Part shown: positions 41,750 through 50,516 of the stretch, one piece after another | How the letters are laid out: each line of letters begins with the position of its first letter | Position numbering within the stretch: the stretch's first letter is position 1 | Assembly: GCF_036346595.1 (NCBI RefSeq) | Contig: NZ_CP107834.1 | Span: 806,001 to 870,000 of the forward strand | Length of the DNA stretch: 64,000 bases | Origin: Streptomyces sp. NBC_00525 | GTDB lineage: Bacteria; Actinomycetota; Actinomycetes; Streptomycetales; Streptomycetaceae | Reading direction: 5' to 3' | Translations under genes and position numbers: made by a program | Notes under the pieces: generated by a model | Database searches by the model: none | The model's input: only the letters and a program-made list of their open reading frames with translations | What the model was told of the DNA's origin: nothing

Positions 41750-43921
41750 ATGGGCAGCACGGCACACCCGCACCCCGGACCGGGGGCCCGCCGCCCCCGC
41801 ACCCTGCGCAACGTGGCACTGGTCGGCCACAGCGGCTCCGGCAAGACCACGCTCGTCGAGGCGCTGGCGCGGACCGCGGGCGCCATCGGCCGGGCGGGCC
41901 GGGTCGAGGACGGCACGACCGTCTCCGACCACGAGGACACCGAGCACCGGCAGGGCCGCTCCGTCCAGCTCTCCGTCGTCCCGGTGGAATGGGACGGGTT
42001 CACCGTCAACCTGCTCGACACACCGGGCTACGCCGACTTCGTCGGGGAGGTCAGAGCCGGACTGCGCGCGGCGGACGCCGCCCTGTTCGTCGTCTCGGCG
42101 GCCCGAGAGCCAGGAGCCGTCGCCGGCACCACCCGGGCCCTGTGGGAGGAGTGCGCCCGCGTCGGCATGCCCCGCGCCATCGTCGTCACCCACCTCGACA
42201 CCGCCCGCACCCCGTTCGACGCGATGACCCGGCTCTGCGGCGAACTCTTCGGCGCCGACGACCCCGACGCCGTACTCCCCCTCCACCTGCCCGAGTACGG
42301 CCCCGAGGCCGCCGACGGGCACGCCCCGCTCACCGGCCTCACCGGCCTGCTCCCGCAACGGGACCCGGACGGCGCACACCCCTCCGACGACCGGCGGGCC
42401 GCCCTCGCGGCGGCGCGGGCCCGGCTCATCGAGGGCATCATCGCCGAGAGCGAGGACGAGACCCTGATGGACCGCTACCTCGGCGGCGAGACCATCGACA
42501 CCGAAACCCTCCTCCGCGACCTCGAACGCGCCGTCGCCCGCGGCTCCTTCCACCCCGTGCTCGCCGCCGCGCCCGCCGCCCGCGACACCCACCGCGCCGT
42601 GGGCACCGCCGAACTCCTCGACCTGGTCACCCGCGGCTTCCCGCCCCCGTACGCACACCCGCTCCCCGCCGTCACCACCCCGGACGGCGCCCCGCTGCCC
42701 GCCCTCGACGGCGACCCCGAAGGGCCCCTGGTCGCGGAGGTCGTCAAGACGTCCTCGGACCCGTACGCCGGACGGCTCTCCCTGGTCCGCGTCTTCTCCG
42801 GCACCCTGCGCCCCGACGACACCGTCCACATCCACGGCCACGGGCTCGACGGCCCCGGCCGCGAGGACCGCCCCGGCCACCGGGCCCGTGCCCGCGTCGG
42901 CGCCCTGACCTCGCCCTTCGGGAAACTGCAGCGGCCCATCGACGCGTGCGTCGCCGGGGACCTGGCGTGGGTGGCCCGGCTGGACGCAGCAGAGACCGGC
43001 GACACCCTCTCCGGCACCGCCCACCCGCTCCTGCTCGCCCCCTGGACCGGCCCCGACCCGCTGCTGCCGCTCGCCGTCCGGGCCCACGGCGCGGCCGACG
43101 AGGACAAGCTCTCGCACGGCCTGGCCCGGCTGGTCGCCGAGGACCCGGCGCTGCGCCTCGAACAGAACCCGGACACCGGCCAGCTCGTCCTGTGGTGCCT
43201 CGGCGAGGCCCACCGGGACGTCGCCCTGGACCGGCTGCGCGACCACTACGGGGTCCGGGTGGACACCGTCCCGTACGAGGTGGCGCTGCGCGAGACCTTC
43301 GCCGCACCGGCCACCGGGCACGGCCGCCAGGTCAAGCAGTCCGGCGGCCACGGCCAGTACGCGGTCTGCGAGATCGACGTCGAACCGCTGCCCGCCGGCT
43401 CCGGCATCGAATTCGTCGACCGGGTCACCGGCGGAGCCGTCCCCCGCCCCTTCATCGCCTCCGTGGAGAAGGGCGTCCGCGCCCAGGCCGCCCGGGGCGT
43501 CGCCACCGGGCACCCGCTGACCGACGTCCGGGTCGTGCTGCGGGACGGCAGGGCGCACTCCGTGGACTCCTCCGACGCCGCGTTCCAGACCGCAGGCGCC
43601 CTGGCCCTGCGCGAGGCCGCGGCCGGGGCGGGCATCCGGCTGCTGGAGCCCGTCGCCGAGGTCGGCGTACTGGTCCCCGACGACTACGTCGGCCCGGTGC
43701 TCAGCGACCTCTCGGGCCGCCGGGGCCGGGTCACCGGCACCGAACAGTCCGGCGACGGGCACACGCGGGTACGCGCCGACGTGCCCGAACTGGAAATCGG
43801 CCGGTACGCGATCGATCTGCGCGCCCTGACCCACGGCACCGGCCGCTTCGACCGCGCCTACGCCCGCCACGAGCCCATGCCCGCGCGACTCGCCGACCGC
43901 GTACGGGCCCAGGACGGCTGA
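41750..43921 (+). CDS. Elongation factor G-like protein (EF-G2) with altered GTPase motifs
   Basis: Five-domain EF-G paralogue of 723 residues. The G1 loop GHSGSGKTT is intact. G3 reads DTPGYADF, where translating EF-Gs have DTPGH (catalytic His). G4 reads THLD instead of NKxD. The N-terminal 20 residues are Pro/Arg-rich. Domains II to V are recognisable (VKQSGGHGQYAVCEIDVEP in domain IV; GVLVPDDYVGPVLSDLSGRRG in domain V). The M. smegmatis EF-G2 is reported to lack ribosome-dependent GTPase activity. GGAGG precedes the ATG. It is divergent from pgsA and interrupts the order thrS-HIT-pgsA seen in other actinobacteria. Its role is unknown. Confidence 0.88.
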   Translation: MGSTAHPHPGPGARRPRTLRNVALVGHSGSGKTTLVEALARTAGAIGRAGRVEDGTTVSDHEDTEHRQGRSVQLSVVPVEWDGFTVNLLDTPGYADFVGEVRAGLRAADAALFVVSAAREPGAVAGTTRALWEECARVGMPRAIVVTHLDTARTPFDAMTRLCGELFGADDPDAVLPLHLPEYGPEAADGHAPLTGLTGLLPQRDPDGAHPSDDRRAALAAARARLIEGIIAESEDETLMDRYLGGETIDTETLLRDLERAVARGSFHPVLAAAPAARDTHRAVGTAELLDLVTRGFPPPYAHPLPAVTTPDGAPLPALDGDPEGPLVAEVVKTSSDPYAGRLSLVRVFSGTLRPDDTVHIHGHGLDGPGREDRPGHRARARVGALTSPFGKLQRPIDACVAGDLAWVARLDAAETGDTLSGTAHPLLLAPWTGPDPLLPLAVRAHGAADEDKLSHGLARLVAEDPALRLEQNPDTGQLVLWCLGEAHRDVALDRLRDHYGVRVDTVPYEVALRETFAAPATGHGRQVKQSGGHGQYAVCEIDVEPLPAGSGIEFVDRVTGGAVPRPFIASVEKGVRAQAARGVATGHPLTDVRVVLRDGRAHSVDSSDAAFQTAGALALREAAAGAGIRLLEPVAEVGVLVPDDYVGPVLSDLSGRRGRVTGTEQSGDGHTRVRADVPELEIGRYAIDLRALTHGTGRFDRAYARHEPMPARLADRVRAQDG

Positions 43922-44065
43922 AACGCTCCGCGACGCGTTGTCCACAGGGCCGGACGCGGTGCGTTTTTGGACGATACGCTGGGACCCCGACTCAGAAAGT
44001 GTGCCGGGCACGGCAGTTGGGAAACAGCCGCAGGAGCGGTTCCTCGGTGGCGAGTGGGGGCGACA

Positions 44066-45736
44066 GTGGCCAGCAACGGATTCGATTTCTCACCCGGAGC
44101 ACAGATTCCGCTCCAGGGATCGGCGAGCGCGGCGGTGGCGACCAACGCCCTCGCCTCCGCGGCGTACCGCGACAGTCCGGTGGAGGACATCCTCAAAGCC
44201 AACAGCGAGTGGCACAAGTCCGAAGTGAAGGCGGGCCGTTCGAAGTTCTTCACCTCGGACTACTTCAAGCCCAACCTCGGCGAGGCGTTCTCCCGCGCCG
44301 TCCAGGAACGCATGCTCGGCGGCGCCCGCAAGGACCTCATCCAGTCCTTCGGCAGCGACCCGCAGACTGTCGTCGAGCACTGCCTGGCCGCGACCCGCCT
44401 GCGCAAGACCCGCGACGCCCGACTCACCGCCGTCACCGCCCTGTTCGGCTTCCTCTTCCTGCCCGGCATGCTGCTGTGGGTCCTCGTCTTCCGGCTCCGC
44501 GACGGCTTCGCTAAGACCAAGGACAAGGGCATCACCGTCCTGGGCAACAGCCTGCTGCCGCTCGTCGGCATCGGCGTCGTCGTCCTCATGCTCAAGCTGC
44601 CGCTGACCGGCCTCCTCGGCCTCTATCTGCGCCTGATGTTCGTCGCCCCCGTCATCGGCTGGTACCTCGCCCGGCGCATCGCGGAACGGTCCGCCCAGGA
44701 CATGCGCGCCCGCTGGGACGGCCTGCTCTCCGGCGGCGGCGTCATCGCCAAGATCCCCGAGGCGGTACCGAAGAACCCCAGCGAGACCGCCCGCGAGGCC
44801 CTGCGCCAGGGCCTGGAGAAGCTCACCGCCGAACAGCAGGCCAACTCCCTCTTCTACGCGGGCCCCAAGGGCATCCTCGGCATGGGCACCCGCTGGGGCA
44901 GCTGGCATCTCGCCGAGGACCTGGTCCCCAAGGAACCCGGCAAGGAGATCCACCAGTTCCGCAGCTGGGACGTCGTCCGCGTCATCCACGACCAGCTGAA
45001 GCTGCTGGAGCGCGGCCCCCTCAACACCGGCGGATTCCCCACCCCGTCCGTCACCCACTGGATCGTCACCCCCATCGGGGAGAACGCCGACAGCGTCAGC
45101 CGCCCCCAGGGCGAGGACGTCGCCACCTACCAGATCAAGCCCCACGAGATACAGCGGATCTGCAACCACCAGCAGTTCGGCGGCGGCAACCGCCACTACC
45201 TCGGCGTCCAGTTCACCCTCTGGGACGGCCAGCTCGTCATCACCATGATGATCACGGTCACCGTCCTCTACGAGACCCTGCGCATCGAGGTCACCGGACA
45301 CGCCCTCGGCCCCGTCCACTCCCTCTTCACCAGCAAACCGGCCGCGAAGACCAAGACCGTCAACAAGACCGTCCGGTTCTGGGAGACCCGCGACATCACC
45401 CTCGCCCTCGTCGACGCATCCGAGGTCACCCGCCTCGCCCTGCGCGCCCCCTTCACCTGGTACCCGCCGCTCCTGGACTACCTCGGCGGCAAGATCGCCC
45501 TCCCCGAGCCCTTCGGCCTCCGGCACGCCTGGGCCGAGAAACCCTGGCGCCACCGCTTCATGGCCGACGACGCCATGCGCGCCGCCACCCCCGTCCTGCG
45601 CGTCGTCCACAACGCCGCCATCAAGGTCCTGGAGGAGCACGGCGTGGACACCGAACGCTTCACCAACCGCTCGTCGGTCCTCAGCGGCCTGGTCCAGGCC
45701 CCCACCCCCGGCAAGGCCGACCTCTACGACGCGTAA
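44066..45736 (+). CDS. Conserved membrane protein of unknown function
   Basis: Product of 556 residues from GTG 44066 (VASNGFDFSPGAQIPL); a GTG four codons upstream is an alternative. After about 110 polar residues there are two hydrophobic regions (LTAVTALFGFLFLPGMLLWV; then GNSLLPLVGIGVVVLMLKL continuing to LMFVAPVIGWYLA). A large soluble C-terminal part follows, with one more hydrophobic stretch near VITMMITVTVLYETL. No family was recognised and no enzymatic motif is visible. It is 144 bp downstream of the EF-G2 gene and ends at a terminator. It is probably expressed from its own promoter. Confidence 0.8.
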   Translation: MASNGFDFSPGAQIPLQGSASAAVATNALASAAYRDSPVEDILKANSEWHKSEVKAGRSKFFTSDYFKPNLGEAFSRAVQERMLGGARKDLIQSFGSDPQTVVEHCLAATRLRKTRDARLTAVTALFGFLFLPGMLLWVLVFRLRDGFAKTKDKGITVLGNSLLPLVGIGVVVLMLKLPLTGLLGLYLRLMFVAPVIGWYLARRIAERSAQDMRARWDGLLSGGGVIAKIPEAVPKNPSETAREALRQGLEKLTAEQQANSLFYAGPKGILGMGTRWGSWHLAEDLVPKEPGKEIHQFRSWDVVRVIHDQLKLLERGPLNTGGFPTPSVTHWIVTPIGENADSVSRPQGEDVATYQIKPHEIQRICNHQQFGGGNRHYLGVQFTLWDGQLVITMMITVTVLYETLRIEVTGHALGPVHSLFTSKPAAKTKTVNKTVRFWETRDITLALVDASEVTRLALRAPFTWYPPLLDYLGGKIALPEPFGLRHAWAEKPWRHRFMADDAMRAATPVLRVVHNAAIKVLEEHGVDTERFTNRSSVLSGLVQAPTPGKADLYDA

Positions 45737-45752
45737 CCGCCCGCACACACCG

Positions 45753-45787
45753 GTGGGGCGCCCCGGACGACAGCCGGGACGCCCCAC
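45753..45787. terminator. Terminator between membrane-protein gene and HIT gene
   Basis: 14-bp stem with one mismatch (45753-45766 with 45774-45787) and a 7-nt loop, between convergent genes. Confidence 0.7.
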
Positions 45788-45803
45788 GGGCGGGCGAGCG
45801 GGA

Positions 45804-46364
45804 TCAGGCGGCGGGCCAGGCGTCCGCCAGCATCTTCCGCGTGTCCGCCAGCAGCTGCGGCAGCACCCGCGTGTGCCCCACCACCGGCATGAAGTTGGCG
45901 TCCCCGCCCCACCTCGGCACCAGATGCTGATGCAGATGCGCGGCGATGCCCGCACCCGCCACCTCGCCCTGGTTCATCCCGATGTTGAAACCCTGCGCCC
46001 CCGACGCCGCCCGCAGCGCGGCCATCGCCCGCTTGGTGAAATCGGCCAGCTCCGCCGTCTCCGGACCGTCCAGCTCCGTGTAGTCCGCGACATGCCGGTA
46101 CGGCACCACCATGAGGTGCCCCCCGTTGTACGGGTACAGATTCAGCACGGCGTACACCTTCGCACCGCGCGCGACGACGAGCCCGTCCTCGTCCGACTTC
46201 TCCGGAATCCCGCAGAACGGGCAGCCGTCCCCCGCCTCCGGACCGGTCGGCTTGTTCTCACCCCGGATGTACGCCATCCGGTGGGGCGTCCACAGGCGCT
46301 GGAACGCGTCGGGCGTCCCCACTCCGATCTGCTGCTCCGGCTCAGTCGTCATGCCGGCCAGCAT
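45804..46364 (-). CDS. HIT-family nucleotide hydrolase/transferase
   Basis: Protein of 186 residues with the histidine triad HLHQHLVPRW (H-phi-H-phi-H) near residue 150 and the N-terminal zinc-like CPFCGIPEKSDED segment. Similar actinobacterial proteins hydrolyse or phosphorolyse Ap4A. The start ATG 46364 is preferred for its AGGTGA site, and an ATG 12 bp downstream is possible. In many actinobacteria this gene lies between thrS and pgsA. Here plus-strand genes separate it from both. Confidence 0.92.
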   Translation of the reverse strand: MLAGMTTEPEQQIGVGTPDAFQRLWTPHRMAYIRGENKPTGPEAGDGCPFCGIPEKSDEDGLVVARGAKVYAVLNLYPYNGGHLMVVPYRHVADYTELDGPETAELADFTKRAMAALRAASGAQGFNIGMNQGEVAGAGIAAHLHQHLVPRWGGDANFMPVVGHTRVLPQLLADTRKMLADAWPAA

Positions 46365-46430
46365 ATTGCTTCACCTGTGCGGAGCGTGTCGCCGGGGCCG
46401 TTCCGGTTCACGCCCCGCGATGCTGGGCCG

Positions 46431-47108
46431 ATGAGCGCGCGCACCCCGGACCGGCCCCCACCCGCTCTCACCCGCTGGGAGGGGCGCACCGAGATCCCGC
46501 TCCTGGCCGCCTCCCTCGTCTTCCTGGCCGGCTACGCCTTCCGCGTCCTCGCCCCGGACGACGCCCAGCCCTGGCACGACCTCTCCCTCGCCCTCGTCGG
46601 CGGCACCTGGGCGCTCTTCGTCGTGGACTACGCGGTACGCCTCCGGCTCAGCGGCCTCGGCCTCCGCTTCCCGCGCCTGCGCTGGCTCGACACCCTGGTC
46701 CTGGTCCTGCCGCTGCTGCGCCCGCTGCGCGTGGTGCAGGTGTACACGGCGGTCCAGGACAGGCGGGACCGCCCCCGGCTCGGCCTGTACGCGCGGGTGA
46801 TCTCGTACGCCGGGATGACGGCGGCCCTGCTCGGCCTCTCGGCGGCGCTCGGCGTGTACCACTGGGAGCACGGCGCTGCGGGCGCCTCGATCCGTACCTT
46901 CGGGGACGCCGTCTGGTGGGCATGCGCGACGCTGACGACGGTGGGGTACGGGGATGCCGTGCCGGTGACGGTGATGGGCCGGGTCATCGCGGCGGGCCTG
47001 ATGGCGTGCGGCCTGGCGCTGCTGGGGGCGGTGACGGGCGCGTTCTCGTCGTGGCTGATCCAGGTGTTCCGGCGGGAGGACGAGGAGGGGCCCCCGGCGA
47101 GCGGCTAG
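46431..47108 (+). CDS. Voltage-gated-like potassium channel protein
   Basis: Membrane protein of 225 residues with the K+ selectivity filter TLTTVGYGDAVP followed by the inner helix (VIAAGLMACGLALLGAVTGAF). Upstream helices include LVFLAGYAFRVL, LVGGTWALFVVDYAVRL and an Arg-rich segment (LLRPLRVVQVYTAV) that may correspond to the S4 voltage sensor. No regulatory ligand domain follows. It is divergent from the HIT gene. The stop lies within its terminator hairpin. Confidence 0.9.
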   Translation: MSARTPDRPPPALTRWEGRTEIPLLAASLVFLAGYAFRVLAPDDAQPWHDLSLALVGGTWALFVVDYAVRLRLSGLGLRFPRLRWLDTLVLVLPLLRPLRVVQVYTAVQDRRDRPRLGLYARVISYAGMTAALLGLSAALGVYHWEHGAAGASIRTFGDAVWWACATLTTVGYGDAVPVTVMGRVIAAGLMACGLALLGAVTGAFSSWLIQVFRREDEEGPPASG

Positions 47109-47123
47109 CTCGTCCGGGGGCCC
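47088..47123 (+). terminator. Terminator overlapping the end of the channel gene
   Basis: Stem GGGCCCCCGG/CCGGGGGCCC (47088-47097 with 47114-47123) extended inward by GAGC/GCTC. It includes the stop codon in its loop region. Confidence 0.6.
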
Positions 47124-47207
47124 GGCCCCGCTCGCGCGGGGAGCGTGGAACCTTCGCCTTGTGCTGGTTGCGCATCTTCGGGCCACCCCCGCTCCGCGGG
47201 GAGCACC
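47118..47207. repeat. Two CRISPR-like repeats with one 31-nt spacer (possible type I-E remnant)
   Basis: Two similar units begin exactly 61 bp apart: 47118-47147 and 47179-47207. Their common core is CCCCGCTC(G)CGCGGGGAGC. On the minus strand the second reads GTGCTCCCCGCG-GAGCGGGG then GTGGCCCG. This resembles the short palindromic repeats of actinobacterial type I-E arrays (29-bp repeat + 32-bp spacer = 61). The intervening 31 bp (47148-47178) are unlike the repeats. No cas gene or further unit is present. The alternative is two independent terminators for the convergent channel and thrS genes; the first unit overlaps one. Confidence 0.33.
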
Positions 47208-49184
47208 TCACACCTGCACGCGGCGCTCCACCACGTCAACGAGCTTGGCGATCGCTTCGTCACGGGGGATGCCGTTCTCCTGCGACCCGTCGCGGTACCG
47301 GAACGACACCGTGCCCGCGTTCATGTCGTCGTCGCCGACGATGATCATGAACGGCACCTTGGCGCGCTGGTGAGTCCGGATCTTCTTCTGCATCCGGTCC
47401 GACGACGCGTCCACGTCGACGCGCAGCCCCTTCTTCCGGGCCTCCGCGGCGAACTCCTGGAGGTACGGGATGTGCGTCTCGCCGATCGGGATGCCGACCG
47501 CCTGGACCGGGGCCAGCCAGACCGGGAACGCACCCGCGTAGTGCTCAAGCAGCACCGCGAAGAAGCGCTCGATGGACCCGAACAGCGCGCGGTGGATCAT
47601 GACCGGGCGCTGCTTGGAGCCGTCCGGACCGGTGTACTCCAGGTCGAAGCGCTCCGGCAGGTTGAAGTCGAGCTGAATGGTCGACATCTGCCAGGTCCGC
47701 CCGATGGCGTCCCGCGCCTGCACCGAGATCTTCGGGCCGTAGAACGCGGCCCCGCCCGGGTCCGGAACCAGGGGCAGCCCCTGCTTCTCGGCGACCTGGC
47801 GCAGCGTCTCGGTGGCCTCTTCCCAGGTCTCGTCGGAGCCGACGAACTTGGTCTCGTCCTTGGTGGAGAGCTCCAGGTAGAAGTCGGTGAGCCCGTAGTC
47901 GCGGAGCAGGTTCAGGACGAAGGTGAGCGTCCGGTCCAGCTCCTCCGCCATCTGCTCACGGGTGCAGTAGATGTGCGCGTCGTCCTGCGTGAAGCCGCGC
48001 GAGCGGGTCAGGCCGTGCACGACGCCCGACTTCTCGTACCGGTACACGGTGCCGAACTCGAACAACCTCAAGGGCAGTTCACGGTACGAGCGGCCGCGCG
48101 CGTCGAAGATCAGGTTGTGCATCGGGCAGTTCATCGGCTTGAGGTAGTAGTCCACCCCGTCGTCGAGCTGCATGGGCGGGTACATGCCGTCGGCGTACCA
48201 GTCCAGGTGGCCGGACTTCTCGAAGAGCTTGCCCTTGGTCGCGTGCGGCGAGTAGACGAACTCGTAGCCCTCCTCCTCGTGGCGGCGGCGCGAGTAGTCC
48301 TCCATGGCCCGGCGGATGACGCCGCCCTTGGGGTGGAAGACGGCGAGGCCGGGGCCGATCTCGTCCGGGAAGGAGAAGAGGTCCAGCTCGTTGCCGAGCT
48401 TGCGGTGGTCGCGCTTGGCGGCCTCCTCCAGGAACTCCAGGTGCGCCTTCAGCTCGTCCTTGGTCGGCCAGGCGGTGCCGTAGATGCGCTGGAGCATCGG
48501 GTTGCGCTCGCTGCCCCGCCAGTACGCGGCGGCGTTCCGCATCAGCTTGAAGGCCGGGATGAACCGGGTCGTCGGCAGGTGCGGACCCCGGCAGAGGTCA
48601 CGCCAGCACAGCTCGCCGGTCTTCGGGTCGAGGTTGTCGTAAATGGTCAGCTCGCCGCCGCCCACCTCGACGTCCGCGCCGTCGTCCGAGGAGGCGGAGC
48701 CCTTGATGCCGATGAGCTCCAGCTTGTACGGCTCGTCGGCCAGCTCCTCGCGGGCGGCCTCGTCCGTCACGACCCGGCGGGCGAACTTCTGGCCCCGCTT
48801 CTGGATCTCCTGCATCCGCTTCTCGATGGCCTTGAGGTCCTCGGGCGTGAACGGCTTCTCGACGTCGAAGTCGTAGTAGAAGCCGTCCTTGACCGGCGGG
48901 CCGATGCCGAGCTTGGCCTCGGGGAAGAGCTGCTGCACGGCCTGGGCCATGACGTGCGCGGTGGAGTGCCGCAGGATGTTCAGGCCGTCCTCGGAGGTGA
49001 TCTCGACGGGCTCGACGGTCTCGCCGTCCTTGGGCTCGTACGCGAGGTCCTTCAGCTCGCCGCCGACGCGGGCGGCGACGACGGTGCGCTCGCCGGGGAA
49101 GAGGTCGGCCGCCGTAGTGCCCGTCGTCACCACGCGCTCTTCCCGCTCGGAATCGCGTTGGATGGTCACACGGACGTCTGACAC
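47208..49184 (-). CDS. thrS: Threonyl-tRNA synthetase
   Basis: Class II synthetase of 658 residues from GTG 49184 ([13 protein letters not shown]) with AGGAGA upstream. It has an N-terminal TGS domain, an editing domain with [11 protein letters not shown], and a catalytic core with the zinc Cys in [12 protein letters not shown] and motif 3 region [13 protein letters not shown]. The C-terminal anticodon-binding domain runs from about residue 550. The size is normal. It is convergent with the channel gene. Confidence 0.98.
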   Translation of the reverse strand: MSDVRVTIQRDSEREERVVTTGTTAADLFPGERTVVAARVGGELKDLAYEPKDGETVEPVEITSEDGLNILRHSTAHVMAQAVQQLFPEAKLGIGPPVKDGFYYDFDVEKPFTPEDLKAIEKRMQEIQKRGQKFARRVVTDEAAREELADEPYKLELIGIKGSASSDDGADVEVGGGELTIYDNLDPKTGELCWRDLCRGPHLPTTRFIPAFKLMRNAAAYWRGSERNPMLQRIYGTAWPTKDELKAHLEFLEEAAKRDHRKLGNELDLFSFPDEIGPGLAVFHPKGGVIRRAMEDYSRRRHEEEGYEFVYSPHATKGKLFEKSGHLDWYADGMYPPMQLDDGVDYYLKPMNCPMHNLIFDARGRSYRELPLRLFEFGTVYRYEKSGVVHGLTRSRGFTQDDAHIYCTREQMAEELDRTLTFVLNLLRDYGLTDFYLELSTKDETKFVGSDETWEEATETLRQVAEKQGLPLVPDPGGAAFYGPKISVQARDAIGRTWQMSTIQLDFNLPERFDLEYTGPDGSKQRPVMIHRALFGSIERFFAVLLEHYAGAFPVWLAPVQAVGIPIGETHIPYLQEFAAEARKKGLRVDVDASSDRMQKKIRTHQRAKVPFMIIVGDDDMNAGTVSFRYRDGSQENGIPRDEAIAKLVDVVERRVQV

Positions 49185-49265
49185 CGGTCTCTCCTGACTC
49201 AGGGGGCGCACCGCACTCCGCTGGCGCGTGCAGAGGGAATCGTACCGAGCCGAGGGCCCGCTTCG

Positions 49266-50516
49266 CTAAAAGGTTGTGTCGCGAAGGCCCTCCTCCCTTC
49301 CCCACTCCCCCGTGCACGCCTCCTCGAAGGAGTCGACGTTCTCCTGTGGCGACTTCATCAGCCGGTCCCGTTCCTCGTCGTCCACCCGCACCGGGACGAC
49401 CTGCGAGGCGCCGGTGAGCCGCCGGAAGCCGCCCCGGCTCTCCAGCCGGCCCGACACCCGGATCGGCAGCCCCACGAGATGGGCCTGCCCCGCGATCCGG
49501 TACGCCTCCTCGTCGAGCTCGATCCGTACGTACGGCACCTCGGCGCCGGCCAGGACCCGCAGGCGTACGATCCCGGCGCCGCGCGGTCCGGGGCGGCGCA
49601 GCCGGACCACGGCGCCGGTGATCGTCACGGTGACGGCGGGTTCGTCGCGCAGGTAGCGGGCCCCGGCGCGGCGCAGGGCCGGCAGGTCGCCCGGTGAGAA
49701 GGCGACGGGTTCGGGGCGGGCGGGGCAGCCGTCGGGGGTGCCGGCGGCGGGCGCCCAGTCCAGGGCGACGGCGGCGCCCTGCGAGCCGCGGACGAGGGCG
49801 ATCAGGGCCTGGGTCAGTTCCCGGCTGACGCCTGCCGTGACGGCCTCGTCGAAGGCGTCCATGCCGCCGGTGGCGCGCTGGTGGTCGACGGCTTCGCGGG
49901 TGGCGCGCAGGGCGTGGTGGAGGCGTACGGCGGCGGGGCGGCCCGGGTCGACGGGGACGAAGGCGGTGAGTGTCCGCCCGCCGGGGGCGGGGCCGGTCAG
50001 GACAGGGCCGAGGGCGGCGAGTGCGCGTGCCCGGTGGCGGGCGCCGTGGTGGCCGGCCCGGTCGCGGACGGCGAGGGCGCCGGCCAGCAGGATCTGCCGG
50101 GCGGCGGCGTGCAGCCGTTCGGCGTCGAGCCAGTCGGCCGCGCCGGAGGCGGGTTCGGGGATGTCGCGGCGCCAGCGGATCTCGTCGCTGGGCACGGCGA
50201 GGGCGGTCAGGATCTCGTGGGCGGCGGGTGCGGCGGTGCGGGCGAGCGCGGTGAGGGCCTCGCCGAGCAGCTCGTCGCTGTCGGGGAAGCTCCGGGTGCG
50301 GGGGACGAGCAGGCTGGTGGTGCCGGTGGGCGGGGTCCAGCGGCTGTAGGGGCCGTCCCCGCCGCCGCCCCCGCCGCGCCGCCGCCAGCCGTGCCGGGCG
50401 AGCAGGGCGCTCAGGACGGCGGGGTCGACGTGGGCGGGGTCGGGCGGGACCGGCGCGGGTGCGGCGGGGTCGCCGAAGAGGCGTACGGAACGGGGCCGGC
50501 CGGTGGGCTCGTGCAT
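49266..50516 (-). CDS. Protein of unknown function with a beta-rich (possibly OB-like) C-terminal domain
   Basis: Product of 416 residues from ATG 50516 (MHEPTGRPRSVRLFGDP). Near residue 50 there is a Gly-rich loop (RRRGGGGGGDGPYSRW), then a helical middle part. Residues about 300-390 are beta-strand-rich (TVTITGAVVRLRRPG; GLPIRVSGRLESRGG), a pattern that could be an OB-type nucleic-acid-binding fold. This is inference. No catalytic motif was recognised. The ATG overlaps the stop of the DUF4365 gene (TGATG), so the two proteins are probably made together and may interact. Confidence 0.75.
   Translation of the reverse strand: MHEPTGRPRSVRLFGDPAAPAPVPPDPAHVDPAVLSALLARHGWRRRGGGGGGDGPYSRWTPPTGTTSLLVPRTRSFPDSDELLGEALTALARTAAPAAHEILTALAVPSDEIRWRRDIPEPASGAADWLDAERLHAAARQILLAGALAVRDRAGHHGARHRARALAALGPVLTGPAPGGRTLTAFVPVDPGRPAAVRLHHALRATREAVDHQRATGGMDAFDEAVTAGVSRELTQALIALVRGSQGAAVALDWAPAAGTPDGCPARPEPVAFSPGDLPALRRAGARYLRDEPAVTVTITGAVVRLRRPGPRGAGIVRLRVLAGAEVPYVRIELDEEAYRIAGQAHLVGLPIRVSGRLESRGGFRRLTGASQVVPVRVDDEERDRLMKSPQENVDSFEEACTGEWGREEGLRDTTF

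Noticed and set aside
41594..44011. Minus-strand frame of about 800 codons opposite the EF-G paralogue
   Set aside because: No domain or ribosome site; the plus-strand EF-G motifs are unambiguous.
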